A stretch of DNA of 64,000 nucleotides. Source: Candidatus Nitrotoga sp. LAW. GTDB lineage: Bacteria > Pseudomonadota > Gammaproteobacteria > Burkholderiales > Gallionellaceae. The notes under the pieces were generated by a model that saw nothing but the letters and a program-made list of their open reading frames with translations, made no database searches and was not told where the DNA came from. Location of the stretch: assembly GCA_003402315.1 (NCBI GenBank), contig QFXI01000020.1, positions 36,625 through 100,624 on the forward strand. The letters are read 5' to 3'. Positions 1 through 9,569 of this stretch are shown piece after piece; position 1 is the first letter of the stretch, and each line of letters begins with the position of its first letter. Position numbers and translations under genes: made by a program.

Positions 1-1059
1 CGGTTCGATGAGAACTGCTTCTCGATAGGCAGCAATCGCCTGCTCGTATTGTTTAAGTTTTCCATAAGCGATACCTAAATTATTCCAGGCGTCGGCATAT
101 TTTGGATCAATGCGCAGCGCCTCCCGGTAGGCCTGGATTGCCTGTTCGTGTTGTTTGATGTTGTTATGGATATTGCCTAGATTATTCCAGGCGTCGGCAT
201 ATTCAGGCTGAATACGTAGCGCGCTTCGATAGGCTTTAATTGCTTGCTCATATTGTTTGAGGTTTTTGTGGGCAATGCCCAAGCTAAACCAAGCATCTGC
301 ACTTATTGGCTCACTTTTGACCCACTGTTGCGAAAGCTTCAACATTCCTTGCCAGTCTTGTTTGTATTCCAGCGCAACTACGCGGTTAAGCCAAACCAGG
401 CCGCTTTTTTTCGCTACCATCGGAGCGCCTTGAGCCCGTTTCGGCAGTTCCCCTATCCAATCTACGGGCAGGGCGAAATTGAGATTTTGTCCCTCGGCGT
501 TATAAAACGTGGTGATGCCGATTAATTGCCCTTGGTCATCGAACAGCCCACCACCGCTGGAGCCGAGAGAAATCGCGGCGGAGGTCTGGATGTATTCCGC
601 GCCGTCGTGCGGCCGCAGACTGGAAATAAGCCCTTCGCTCAAGGTCAGCTCCAAGTCTTCCGGTGCGCCGATGGCATAGACGCGCTGGCCTACTTTGAGC
701 TTTTTGGCGGTACCCATAACGACGGGGGGCGCCCGCAAATCCGGCACATTTAATTGGCACAGATCGCGACTAGGGTCTGAATATTGCATAGTGGCCGAGA
801 ATGTTTTGCCGGATTGTCGTACTTGTCGGCTTTTGCCTCTTTTCGCAACATGGCAATTGGTAATGACTTGGCCGACGCCTATGACCACGCCACTGCCCTG
901 GCCGATGAATTCATCTTTCGAATCGAAGATATCTACTATTACAACGGAAGGTGATACCTGTTCAAAAATTTGTTCCGGTGCCTTGGCTGCGGCAAGCGTA
1001 GAAAGCAAAGCTAGCGCAGAGTTGGTGACCAGCACTGAGTAAAAATATTGGAATCTCAT
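1..1059 (-). CDS. Secreted trypsin-like serine protease with C-terminal TPR repeats (partial)
   Basis: Reading in from 1059, 353 codons stay open and run off the window edge, so the C-terminus is missing. An N-terminal hydrophobic segment (about residues 8-25, ending LAAAKA) looks like a signal peptide, so the protein is probably periplasmic. A chymotrypsin/DegP-like domain follows, with the catalytic triad visible as TNCHV (His), SDPSRDLCQL (Asp) and SLGSSGGGLF (Ser; the usual GNSGG appears as GSSGG). From about residue 245 there are tandem TPR units of about 34 residues sharing ADAWNNLG and QAIQAYREALRI. A good Shine-Dalgarno (GAGGAAAT) precedes the ATG. The substrate is unknown; TPRs suggest a protein partner. 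No PDZ domain is seen in this part. Confidence 0.85.
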   Translation of the reverse strand, partial: MRFQYFYSVLVTNSALALLSTLAAAKAPEQIFEQVSPSVVIVDIFDSKDEFIGQGSGVVIGVGQVITNCHVAKRGKSRQVRQSGKTFSATMQYSDPSRDLCQLNVPDLRAPPVVMGTAKKLKVGQRVYAIGAPEDLELTLSEGLISSLRPHDGAEYIQTSAAISLGSSGGGLFDDQGQLIGITTFYNAEGQNLNFALPVDWIGELPKRAQGAPMVAKKSGLVWLNRVVALEYKQDWQGMLKLSQQWVKSEPISADAWFSLGIAHKNLKQYEQAIKAYRSALRIQPEYADAWNNLGNIHNNIKQHEQAIQAYREALRIDPKYADAWNNLGIAYGKLKQYEQAIAAYREAVLIEP

Positions 1060-1263
1060 GATTTCCTCATTTTAATTTTCAGACAATGCCATATGGATTA
1101 TGGGTCGATAATAGTGGTTTGTTTATTTAACATAAACCAGGTTTTATCCCTAAATTTTTTGTTAATTCAATAAATATTAAATATGTTATTGGAACCATAG
1201 CTACTCTGATGGAAAACTGCGCCGTCACGCATATGTTTATTGTTAGATAAATTTATAATGCCC

Positions 1264-2178
1264 TTAACGAGGTTCAATTTGCCATAAGTGCTGAGCGACA
1301 GACAGCCAAGCACCTAACCAGCCAAGGTAGGCTGATAATAGCAACAGTATGGAGCTGTCGCCTATGGAGGGTAAATGCAAAGTAAAGCTGCTGGCATACA
1401 AATGTGTCAACTCAGAGAGGTTATTATTGAGCAGACGTAAACTGATAGTAATGATAAACCAGGCTGTGGCACCTCCTAGCAGCCCTTGTAAAAAACCAAA
1501 GTAAAGAAACGGTCGGCGAATGAAGGTATTGGTGGCGCCGATTAGTTTGGATACCTCAATTTCTTCGCGTTGGGTGAGAATTTGCAAACGGATGGTGTTA
1601 AAGGTAATGGCTATTAGCGCAAAGCTAAGCAGCACGGCGAGAATAAGTACGGCCAACAGGCCGAATTTAAGCATTGCTTCAAGCTTGCGTGCCCAAGCTG
1701 AATCCAGTTGCACATACTCGATTTTAGGCCACTTTTTAAATTCATCGCGCAACGCTTCCAGTGCTTGTGCATCAGATATTTTTGGGTAGATAACATAAGC
1801 GTCCGGCAGCGGGTTTTGTGCCAGTCCGCCAATTACATCGGCCAGTCCGGTGGTTTGTTTGAGTTGCTCCAGCGCTTGGTCACGTGGCACAAATTTTACC
1901 TGGTTGATGCTAGCGTGTTGTTTTAATTGTTTGCCGATATGGGTGACTTCGTCATTGCTGGCATCCATGCTCAAGAATATGCTGATTTGCGGTGTGCCAA
2001 CTGCTTGTTCAGCCAGACTTTGTACACTTTTAAGCATTAAATACATGCCTGCCGGCAAGCTAAGTGCAATGCCGATCACCAGAATGTTTAGCAGGCTGGA
2101 CAGCGGTGTGGTGAGAAAACGGCGCAGGGTAAACAGCAACACGTGGGTATGTGATATCAGCCAGTTCTTCATGGGCAT
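1264..2178 (-). CDS. ftsX: Cell division ABC transporter permease-like protein FtsX
   Basis: 304 residues, the normal length. FtsX is the inner-membrane partner of FtsE; in the divisome the complex transmits ATP-driven changes to periplasmic amidase activators. A first membrane helix lies at about residues 25-45, then a periplasmic domain of about 120 residues, then three more helices (about 170-195, 225-250, 275-297), matching the four-helix FtsX topology. Its ATG lies inside the end of ftsE (10-bp overlap), so the two are probably translationally coupled. Order ftsY-ftsE-ftsX on the minus strand is standard. Confidence 0.95.
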   Translation of the reverse strand: MPMKNWLISHTHVLLFTLRRFLTTPLSSLLNILVIGIALSLPAGMYLMLKSVQSLAEQAVGTPQISIFLSMDASNDEVTHIGKQLKQHASINQVKFVPRDQALEQLKQTTGLADVIGGLAQNPLPDAYVIYPKISDAQALEALRDEFKKWPKIEYVQLDSAWARKLEAMLKFGLLAVLILAVLLSFALIAITFNTIRLQILTQREEIEVSKLIGATNTFIRRPFLYFGFLQGLLGGATAWFIITISLRLLNNNLSELTHLYASSFTLHLPSIGDSSILLLLSAYLGWLGAWLSVAQHLWQIEPR

Positions 2179-2822
2179 AACTCCCCATTTTTTAGTGCCA
2201 GCACGCGCCCTTTGAACTGGCGCAGAATGCTTTCGTCATGGGAAGAAATTAGCAGCGTGACACCGACCTGATGGAATGATTTGAAAATACCCATGATGTC
2301 ACTGGCATAGTCCTTATCAAGATTGCCGGTCGGTTCATCTGCCAGCAGGATGGAAGGGCGATTGACTATGGCGCGTGCGATGCATAAACGTTGTTGTTCG
2401 CCGCCGGACAGCGCGATCGGGTTATTTTTTTCACGCTTGAGTAAGCCCACCTTGTCTAGCGCGGCTCGCACCCGCTTGGCGCTTTCGCGATGGTCGAAGC
2501 CGCAAATTCGCAGTGGCAACATTACGTTGTCGAACACGCTGCGGTCGAACAGTATTTTATGATCTTGGAAAATTAACCCAAGGTTGCGGCGCAAGTAGGG
2601 CAATGCTCCACCCTTGATCGAACTGACGTTCTGTCCTTTGACTACAATGCTGCCAGAGTTGGGACGCTCAATGGCGGCGATGAGTTTGAGCAAAGTGCTC
2701 TTGCCTGCGCCGGAATGGCCAGTGAGGAATATCATTTCACCCTCGGCGATCTCAAAACTAACATTTTTCAGTGCTTCATAACCTCCGGGATAACGCTTGC
2801 ATATTTGGCTGAACTGGATCAT
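2169..2822 (-). CDS. ftsE: Cell division ATP-binding protein FtsE
   Basis: 217-residue ABC ATPase. Visible motifs are Walker A (GHSGAGKST, about residues 35-43), the signature LSGGEQQR (about 138-145) and Walker [10 protein letters not shown] (about 158-166), followed by the switch His in SSHDE. It energises FtsX at the septum. The start overlaps the ftsY stop by 4 bp and the end overlaps ftsX by 10 bp, so the three genes look like one transcript. Nothing unusual. Confidence 0.97.
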   Translation of the reverse strand: MIQFSQICKRYPGGYEALKNVSFEIAEGEMIFLTGHSGAGKSTLLKLIAAIERPNSGSIVVKGQNVSSIKGGALPYLRRNLGLIFQDHKILFDRSVFDNVMLPLRICGFDHRESAKRVRAALDKVGLLKREKNNPIALSGGEQQRLCIARAIVNRPSILLADEPTGNLDKDYASDIMGIFKSFHQVGVTLLISSHDESILRQFKGRVLALKNGELCP

Positions 2823-3793
2823 TCGTCCAGCCCCAGAAGTGCATTGACGAAGTCTTCCGCTACAAATGGACGTAGATCATCCAGCCCTTCTCCCACGCCA
2901 ATAAAGCGTAGGGAAATGGGATGTGCCTTGGCGATGGCTGCAATGACGCCGCCTTTGGCAGTGCCATCCAGCTTGGTCAGTATCAATCCCGTGACGGCCA
3001 GTGCATCGTCGAATGCCTTAACTTGGCTTAGCGCGTTCTGGCCGGTGTTTGCGTCCAGTACCAGCAGCACTTCATGTGGTGCACCGGGTAACGCCTTGGC
3101 GATAACGCGCTTGACCTTTTTAATTTCTTCCATCAAGTGGATTTGGGTAGACAGGCGTCCGGCAGTATCGGCCAGTACTATATCGATTTTTCGTGCCTGA
3201 GCTGCTTGCACCGCATCGAAAATCACCGCTGCGGCATCGCCGCTTTGCTGGGCAATGACGGTAACATTATTACGCGCACCCCATTCCATCAACTGTTCAC
3301 GCGCAGCGGCACGGAAGGTATCACCTGCGGCCAGCAGCACTGACTTGCCTTGCCCCTGGAAATACTTCGCCAACTTGCCAATGGAGGTTGTTTTGCCAGC
3401 GCCATTTACGCCGGCCAGCATAATGACGCAAGGTTTATGTAAATCAGTTTCTAAAGGCTGAGCCAGTGGCTTGAGCAGTTTGATCAGGTCGTGCGCCAAC
3501 GCCTCTTTTAGCTGGACTGCTTCTGTGAGTCGCTGCACTTTGACTTGTCGGCGCAATTCGGCCAGCAAGAAACGGGTTGCGTCCATTCCGACATCTGCGG
3601 TGATCAGGATGGTTTCCAGTTCCTCATATAGCTCGTCGTCGATCTTGCCGCCTCGGCCAAACAAATCGGACATTTGATCGGCAGTGCGCGCCAGCCCGCT
3701 CTTAAGTCGGCTGATCCAGCCGGTTTTTTTAGGCGTGTCTTCAATTGGGTTGGACTTGCTTTCAATTGGGGTTTTTTTTAGGAAGCCGAACAT
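2819..3793 (-). CDS. ftsY: Signal recognition particle receptor FtsY
   Basis: SRP receptor GTPase that delivers ribosome-nascent chains to SecYEG. I place the start at 3793 (MFGFLKK, 324 residues), because the in-frame extension back to 3925 would run through the upstream promoter region and into the divergent peptidase gene. The short acidic/basic N-terminal region (about 1-35) is followed by the NG domain: G1 GVNGAGKTT, DTAGR and TKLDGTAKGG are all present. The A domain is short compared with E. coli, as is usual in betaproteobacteria. No strong Shine-Dalgarno is seen. It is the first gene of ftsY-ftsE-ftsX and is divergent from the M16 peptidase pair. Confidence 0.94.
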   Translation of the reverse strand: MFGFLKKTPIESKSNPIEDTPKKTGWISRLKSGLARTADQMSDLFGRGGKIDDELYEELETILITADVGMDATRFLLAELRRQVKVQRLTEAVQLKEALAHDLIKLLKPLAQPLETDLHKPCVIMLAGVNGAGKTTSIGKLAKYFQGQGKSVLLAAGDTFRAAAREQLMEWGARNNVTVIAQQSGDAAAVIFDAVQAAQARKIDIVLADTAGRLSTQIHLMEEIKKVKRVIAKALPGAPHEVLLVLDANTGQNALSQVKAFDDALAVTGLILTKLDGTAKGGVIAAIAKAHPISLRFIGVGEGLDDLRPFVAEDFVNALLGLDE

Positions 3794-3913
3794 TTTAAGG
3801 GAGTTTTGGGAGGTGGCAGAAAGATAACTAAATAGCGCATAATACACATCAGTCATGGCGGCTTTTGCCGCCGTTGTTATTCTATTCTGATTGGGTTGTT
3901 TTGGGCTAAAAAA

Positions 3914-5299
3914 ATGCATATACATATATTAAAATATCTGCTGACTATTGCTGTTTTATGGCCTGCGGTGCTTTTATTCGCTGTTAAGGCGCAGGCGGGG
4001 GTGTTTGAGAAAACTCTCGGTAATGGCCTTAAGGTCATAGTCAAGGAAGACCACCGTGCCCCAGTTATAGTTCAACAAATATGGTATCGCGCTGGCAGCA
4101 TGGACGAAAATATTGGCGTCACCGGTATCGCACATGTGTTGGAACACATGATGTTCAAGGGAACCAAAAGTGTGCCGGTTGGACAGTTTTCTAAGCGTAT
4201 ATCTGCTGCGGGCGGACGCGAAAATGCTTTTACCAGTAACGATTACACTGCGTATTTCCAGCAATTGCACAAATCCAAGTTACCTCTCGCCATGCAACTC
4301 GAATCCGATCGTATGCGCAACTTGCATCTGACGGAAACTGAATTCAGCAAAGAAATTAAAGTCGTTATGGAAGAACGGCGCATGCGCACGGACGATGAGC
4401 CGCGCGCCCTGATGAATGAAAAATTGATGGCCGCTGCCTTTCAGGAACATCCTTACCGGACTCCGGTAATTGGCTGGATGAACGATTTGCAGACACTTTC
4501 CGTAAATGATGCCAAAACCTGGTATAAAAATTGGTACGTGCCCAATAATGCGACACTAGTAGTGGCAGGAGACGTCAAGGCGAGCGAGGTATTTGCGCTG
4601 GCGCAACGTTTCTATGGTGGGATTCCAGCGCGTAATTTGCCTGCACGCAAGCATTTTAAAGAGCCGTCACAGTTAGGCGTGAAGCGTATTGTAGTCAAAG
4701 CTCCGGCGCAGCTGCCACAGCTAGTAATGGCTTATCACGCCCCTTCGTTACGCGATCCAGAGAAAGACTGGCAGCCCTATGCCTTGCAGATACTGGCTGG
4801 CATTCTCGATGGCAATGCTTCTGCGCGCCTGAACAAAATATTAGTGAGGGAAAAGCAATTGGCCAGTGATGTGGGCGTTGAATATGATGCCACATCGCGT
4901 GGGCCAAGCCTGTTCATGCTTGAGGGCACCCCTAGCGAAGGCAAGAGCGTGATGGAAATAGAAGAGGGTTTGCGCGAACAAATAGCAATTTTGAAGCGTG
5001 ACGGCGTGAGTGAAGATGAACTTAAACGCGCAAAGGCACAGGTGACTGCCAGTGAAGTGTACAAGCTCGATTCGTTGTTTTATCAGGCGATGCAGATTGG
5101 ACAGCTGGAAAGTATGGGGCTGTCATACAAAACTATTCCTTTGATTCTGAAAAAATTGCAAGCGGTAACAGCGCAGCAGGTGCAGGACGTGGCGCGGGAG
5201 TTTCTGCAGGACGACCAGCTGACCATGGCCGTGCTTGAGCCACAGCCACTTTCCGGTAAACCGAAACAAATGAATAAAGGGGCATTACATGCACACTAA
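3914..5299 (+). CDS. Zinc peptidase, M16 family (catalytic member of a pair)
   Basis: 461 residues from the ATG at 3914; a TTG six codons upstream is in frame but less likely. The N-terminus has a signal peptide (hydrophobic about 5-23, then QAQAG), pointing to the periplasm. The inverted zinc motif HVLEH (HxxEH) and the downstream glutamate in VVMEERRMR are intact, so this is the active subunit of an M16B processing-peptidase pair similar to PqqL/mitochondrial MPP proteins. The next gene overlaps by 11 bp and encodes the partner lacking the zinc site. The natural substrate is unknown. The position, divergent from ftsY and upstream of rsmD, is conserved in betaproteobacteria. Confidence 0.9.
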   Translation: MHIHILKYLLTIAVLWPAVLLFAVKAQAGVFEKTLGNGLKVIVKEDHRAPVIVQQIWYRAGSMDENIGVTGIAHVLEHMMFKGTKSVPVGQFSKRISAAGGRENAFTSNDYTAYFQQLHKSKLPLAMQLESDRMRNLHLTETEFSKEIKVVMEERRMRTDDEPRALMNEKLMAAAFQEHPYRTPVIGWMNDLQTLSVNDAKTWYKNWYVPNNATLVVAGDVKASEVFALAQRFYGGIPARNLPARKHFKEPSQLGVKRIVVKAPAQLPQLVMAYHAPSLRDPEKDWQPYALQILAGILDGNASARLNKILVREKQLASDVGVEYDATSRGPSLFMLEGTPSEGKSVMEIEEGLREQIAILKRDGVSEDELKRAKAQVTASEVYKLDSLFYQAMQIGQLESMGLSYKTIPLILKKLQAVTAQQVQDVAREFLQDDQLTMAVLEPQPLSGKPKQMNKGALHAH

Positions 5300-6629
5300 A
5301 TTACTTGCCGCTGTGGTGTTGTTGCTAACCGGCATCGCATCTGCAATCGCCACGCCCCATATCCAGCATTGGACATCGCCGAGCGGCGCGCGTGTATATT
5401 TTGTGGAAAACCATGATCTACCGATGCTGGATTTGACAGTGGATTTTGCTGCGGGAAGCAGCTTTGATGTAATGGAAAAATCCGGATTGGCAGGGCTGGT
5501 ACATAGAATGTTGGATCTCGGTGCGGAAGGTTTGAGCGAGGACGACATTGCGCGCAATTTGGCTAATATTGGTGCGCAATTTGGAAAGAATTTTGATGCG
5601 GATCGTGCCGGAATAAGTTTACGTACATTGAGCAGCACTGCAGAACGCGTTCAGGCGCTGGATATTTTGGCGCGCGTGCTGCAACATCCGCTGTTTCAAG
5701 AAGATGTATTGGCGCGAGAAAAAACACGCTTGATTGCTAATTTAAAAGAAAACGAGACCAAACCGGAAAAGATTGCCGAAAAAGCCTTCAGCAAGGCCGT
5801 ATTCGGTACCCATCCTTATGGTTTGTCATCGCCGGGTGAAGTCTCTACCGTAGAAAATATTCAGCGCGCCGACATTGAAGCATTTTATCGTGCCCATTAT
5901 TTGGCCAAAACTGCCGTGGTTGCCATTATGGGCGATGTAACACGCGCCGAAGCGGAAGCTATCGCGCAAAATCTTACCGCGCAATTACCACAAGGCGTTG
6001 AGGCGGCGCAGGTTGCGCCGGTGACCATGCAAATTAAAGCGAATGAGCAGCGCATAATGCATCCGGCTACGCAGAGTCATATTTTGATGGGCGCGCCTGG
6101 TTTGGCACGTAAAGACCCCGATTATTTTGCCCTTTATGTGGGCAACCACATTCTCGGCGGAGGGGGATTTGTATCCCGCCTGATGCACGAAATTCGCGAG
6201 AAACGCGGTCTTGCCTACAGTGTATATAGTTATTTTATACCGATGAAGCTGCCAGGCGCGTATCAGATCGGGCTGCAAACCAAAAAGAATCAAGCCGATG
6301 AAGCGCTGCAACTGGTGCGCGCTACGCTACGCGAATTTATTGATAAAGGGGTGACGAAAAAGGAATTACAGGCATCCAAGCAAAATATCATTGGCGGTTT
6401 TCCGTTGCGTATCGATAGCAACAAAAAAATAGTTGACTACTTGAGTGTCATCGGATTTTATGAGTTACCTTTGACCTATCTTGATGATTTTGTCGGAAAC
6501 GTTGATAAAGTCACCATCGCGCAAATTCGCTCAGCCTTTGAACGGCGCGTGAACCCGGATGCGATGGCCACCGTGATAGTCGGCGCTCCAGAGACCCAAA
6601 AGCCAGGTAATGAGGGAGCCGTACAATAA
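5289..6629 (+). CDS. M16 family peptidase-like protein (non-catalytic partner)
   Basis: 446 residues with a signal peptide (hydrophobic about 4-20, ending SAIA). The fold matches the preceding protein, but where the zinc motif should lie (GLAGLVHRMLDLG) the HxxEH motif is absent, so this subunit should not bind zinc. The glycine-rich loop (LGGGGFVSRL) and the R/Y substrate-binding element (REKRGLAYSV) are kept, as expected for the regulatory half of an M16B heterodimer. It overlaps the catalytic gene by 11 bp, and its stop codon TAA overlaps the apparent AUA start of rsmD. Confidence 0.88.
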   Translation: MHTKLLAAVVLLLTGIASAIATPHIQHWTSPSGARVYFVENHDLPMLDLTVDFAAGSSFDVMEKSGLAGLVHRMLDLGAEGLSEDDIARNLANIGAQFGKNFDADRAGISLRTLSSTAERVQALDILARVLQHPLFQEDVLAREKTRLIANLKENETKPEKIAEKAFSKAVFGTHPYGLSSPGEVSTVENIQRADIEAFYRAHYLAKTAVVAIMGDVTRAEAEAIAQNLTAQLPQGVEAAQVAPVTMQIKANEQRIMHPATQSHILMGAPGLARKDPDYFALYVGNHILGGGGFVSRLMHEIREKRGLAYSVYSYFIPMKLPGAYQIGLQTKKNQADEALQLVRATLREFIDKGVTKKELQASKQNIIGGFPLRIDSNKKIVDYLSVIGFYELPLTYLDDFVGNVDKVTIAQIRSAFERRVNPDAMATVIVGAPETQKPGNEGAVQ

Positions 6630-7170
6630 ATCGGGTACGCATCATCGGTGGCACCCATCGTAGTCGTTGGGTTGAGTTTCCAAACGCGGAAGGCTTACGC
6701 CCCACACCAGATCGCGTGCGTGAGACTTTGTTCAACTGGCTGGGACAGAGTCTTAACGGCAGGCGCTGTCTTGATTTGTTCGCTGGCAGCGGGATATTAG
6801 GATTGGAAGCGGCATCCCGCGGTGCGGCAGAAGTAGTAATGGTTGAGCGCAATCGTACGGTTTTTCGCGCCTTGCAAGAGACCCTCATAAAATTAGCCTG
6901 CTCTAATGTATTCCTGCGTTGTGAAGATGGGTTAGAATTCGCGCGCCAAAAAAATGGGCTATTTGATGTCATTTTTCTTGACCCTCCGTTTCAGAGTGAC
7001 TATCTGCCAACATTGCTCCCCTTGCTTGCTGACAAGCTAACGCAAGACGGGTTGGTGTATGTTGAAAGCGGTGCGGTATTTGAACCTGACAAGGATTGGC
7101 AGGTAGTGAGACGCGCTAAAGCGGGAGCTGTGCATTATCAATTATTGAGCCGCGAAAATACGTTAAAAGT

Positions 7171-7174
<4 letters not shown>
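6626..7174 (+). CDS. rsmD: 16S rRNA (guanine(966)-N(2))-methyltransferase RsmD, apparent AUA start
   Basis: Methylates G966 of 16S rRNA in the 30S subunit. The SAM site ([13 protein letters not shown]) and the catalytic DPPF loop (IFLDPPF) are intact. The first usual start codon in frame is GTG at 6716, but that would remove the conserved N-terminal RNA-contact motif VRIIGG and the [10 protein letters not shown] segment. Upstream the frame stays open to a TGA at 6611 and holds no ATG, GTG or TTG. The codon that lines up with the expected start is ATA at 6626, giving N-R-V-R-I-I-G-G after the initiator; a Shine-Dalgarno GAGGG lies 9 nt upstream (6612-6616), and the ATA overlaps the preceding stop as ATAA. 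The end overlaps coaD as ATGA. 182 residues, normal length. Confidence 0.85.
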
Positions 7175-7919
<745 letters not shown>

Positions 7920-8040
7920 CAGGTGGCGATTATTTAGCGGAAATGTTAGTAATTTCTGGGTAATTATGATCGATCACCGCAGTAAGTTTTTACGTCCCGT
8001 TTCCCTCTTGCCATTGCGTATCCTATAAACTTTTATGGAA

Positions 8041-8083
8041 AATTGCCCTGCCATGATTGATGTTCATCAATTGCTGGGCAATT
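8041..8083. terminator. Long hairpin between ferredoxin and metacaspase genes
   Basis: AATTGCCC (8041-8048) pairs with GGGCAATT (8076-8083), and an inner stem ATTGATG/CATCAAT (8056-8062 / 8065-8071) completes a hairpin of about 43 nt. It lies between the convergent ferredoxin and metacaspase genes. On the minus strand the stem is followed by TTTT, so it could end the metacaspase transcript; on the plus strand there is no U-run. Confidence 0.45.
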
Positions 8084-8147
8084 AGTACCATACTACCTTG
8101 AGATGGTGGCCATTGTTCGCCTACCGCAGACAACACCGAGCGTCTTC

Positions 8148-9062
8148 TCAAATACTAAAGGGCTGCTGTGTCAGAAAGCGCGCCGCCGCACCTAGCGTAA
8201 ACAGGTTGGGCGTTTGGTCGGCAGGCAAAAGGGTTTTAATGGCAGCATGGAACTTGGCATAATTGCCGCTGTAGGAGCCGTTATTCCACACTTTTAACAG
8301 CTGCTCAGTAAATGCGCCGTTGTGTTCGCCATCCATGGATGTCTGGTTGTCTTGGCAACCGGAGATTAGAATGACCGCCGGTTTGAATTTTTTCGCGATT
8401 GCAGTTAGCCGCGGACTCACGGCCAGTTGGGCGAGCACACTGTCTGGATCCGATAGAGAAGCTTTACCGGTGGTCTTAGCCAAGTCTTGTTGCAGCTTGT
8501 CATAAAATGCTTGGTGTTCGCGGTAGGTACGCATACCCACGGCAAGTGGCATCATCTTTGAGCGCCCAGTCGGTGGCCAGGCCGTGCCGGGCTGCGGTGG
8601 TGCAGCACGTGTTACGGTGCCGCTATGGCAACTGTCGGAGAGCACAAGCACACGAACCCCCGCTGCGAATTGGCTTAATTCGAAATACAACTCGTCGTCG
8701 ATGAGTTGGCCGTCATAGAGGCACCAAGTCTCGTCTTTTTTGTCATCTTCTTCCCCAGTGACATCGGGTACTTGGCCGCCATGACCGGAATAGGTAAGGA
8801 AGAACAAGTCACCGGCTGCCAATTGTTTGGCGGCACTACGAAGGGCGGCCAGCATATTGGCGCGGGTGCCCTTTTTGGTCAGTAATACGGTGGATTTCAT
8901 GCCACGCGACTTGGCAATCGCCGCCATGTCCTTGGCATCAAATTCGCAGGCGCTGAGCTCGCCGCTCCAGCCACCATATTCGCTAGGGTTCACAGCATTC
9001 AGGCCAATGTGCAACGACATTGCCTTGGCTTTGGTTGTGGGTAATTTGGCTTTCTTTTCCAT
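8148..9062 (-). CDS. Metacaspase-like caspase-family cysteine peptidase (C14)
   Basis: 304 residues, no signal peptide. The p20 caspase fold is recognisable from [14 protein letters not shown] near residue 19, the catalytic His in [11 protein letters not shown] (about residue 95) and the catalytic Cys in [11 protein letters not shown] (about residue 147). Bacterial metacaspases normally cut after Arg/Lys and often need calcium; the acidic stretch [10 protein letters not shown] just after the His motif lies where such sites occur, but this is inference. A strong Shine-Dalgarno GAGGAG precedes the ATG. No fused sensor or effector domain is seen and no neighbour suggests a role. A perfect 16-bp palindrome lies 86 bp upstream of the start. 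Confidence 0.88.
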   Translation of the reverse strand: MEKKAKLPTTKAKAMSLHIGLNAVNPSEYGGWSGELSACEFDAKDMAAIAKSRGMKSTVLLTKKGTRANMLAALRSAAKQLAAGDLFFLTYSGHGGQVPDVTGEEDDKKDETWCLYDGQLIDDELYFELSQFAAGVRVLVLSDSCHSGTVTRAAPPQPGTAWPPTGRSKMMPLAVGMRTYREHQAFYDKLQQDLAKTTGKASLSDPDSVLAQLAVSPRLTAIAKKFKPAVILISGCQDNQTSMDGEHNGAFTEQLLKVWNNGSYSGNYAKFHAAIKTLLPADQTPNLFTLGAAARFLTQQPFSI

Positions 9063-9569
9063 TTTAATCTCCTCGGTTGATGTGCGGCAGAATTTTGCTA
9101 CTTGAGATAAAGGGGCGGAGATGCAATTACAATATAGTTTTAGCTACTTGGCAAATTTGCCAAACGTATTTTTATCAGGTTCAGCCCACATATACATCCG
9201 ATGTTAAGCGTTAGGCAACCATACCGCTTGGCGTGGATAGGTGCGTAATTCATATCGGATAATTATTGTATGATGTGCCGTAGATAAAGTAATTGGTTTT
9301 TCCCGCATTTAACTTTGAATAAATTATTTGTGGGCATCAAAATCACCCGACCATATCAAATTTCAACATGGAAACTTGGACGATCAAAATTGTTTTTTTG
9401 TTTGACCAGTGTTTTCCAAACTTACTAGTGAAATGATCCGGGCACAACGGGTGTTTAAACTGGCGTCATGGGATACGAAATACATTGCTGAGATATGTGC
9501 CCGAACTGTCGATTGACTAACAGTAAACAAATTTAATTTAACGTGGAACGATACTTCAAGGATTAAAAA
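9063..9569. other. 507-bp AT-rich intergenic region
   Basis: Divergent spacer between the metacaspase and mutarotase genes. I see no coding frame. It holds the promoter regions of both genes, the palindrome at 9148-9163 and a Shine-Dalgarno (CAAGGA) just before 9570. Confidence 0.6.
9148..9163. promoter_or_regulatory. Perfect 16-bp palindrome upstream of the metacaspase gene
   Basis: TTGGCAAATTTGCCAA is exactly self-complementary. Its position, 86 bp before the metacaspase ATG in a divergent spacer, fits an operator for a dimeric regulator. No regulator gene is adjacent, so the binding protein is unknown. Confidence 0.5.

Noticed and set aside
1110..1140. Imperfect inverted repeat GGTTTGTTTATTTAACATAAACC
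   Set aside because: Several mismatches and no U-run; probably AT-rich promoter sequence.
2819..3925. Longer FtsY start at 3925
   Set aside because: The added 44 residues are not FtsY-like and would overlap the divergent peptidase gene; the ATG at 3793 fits the family.
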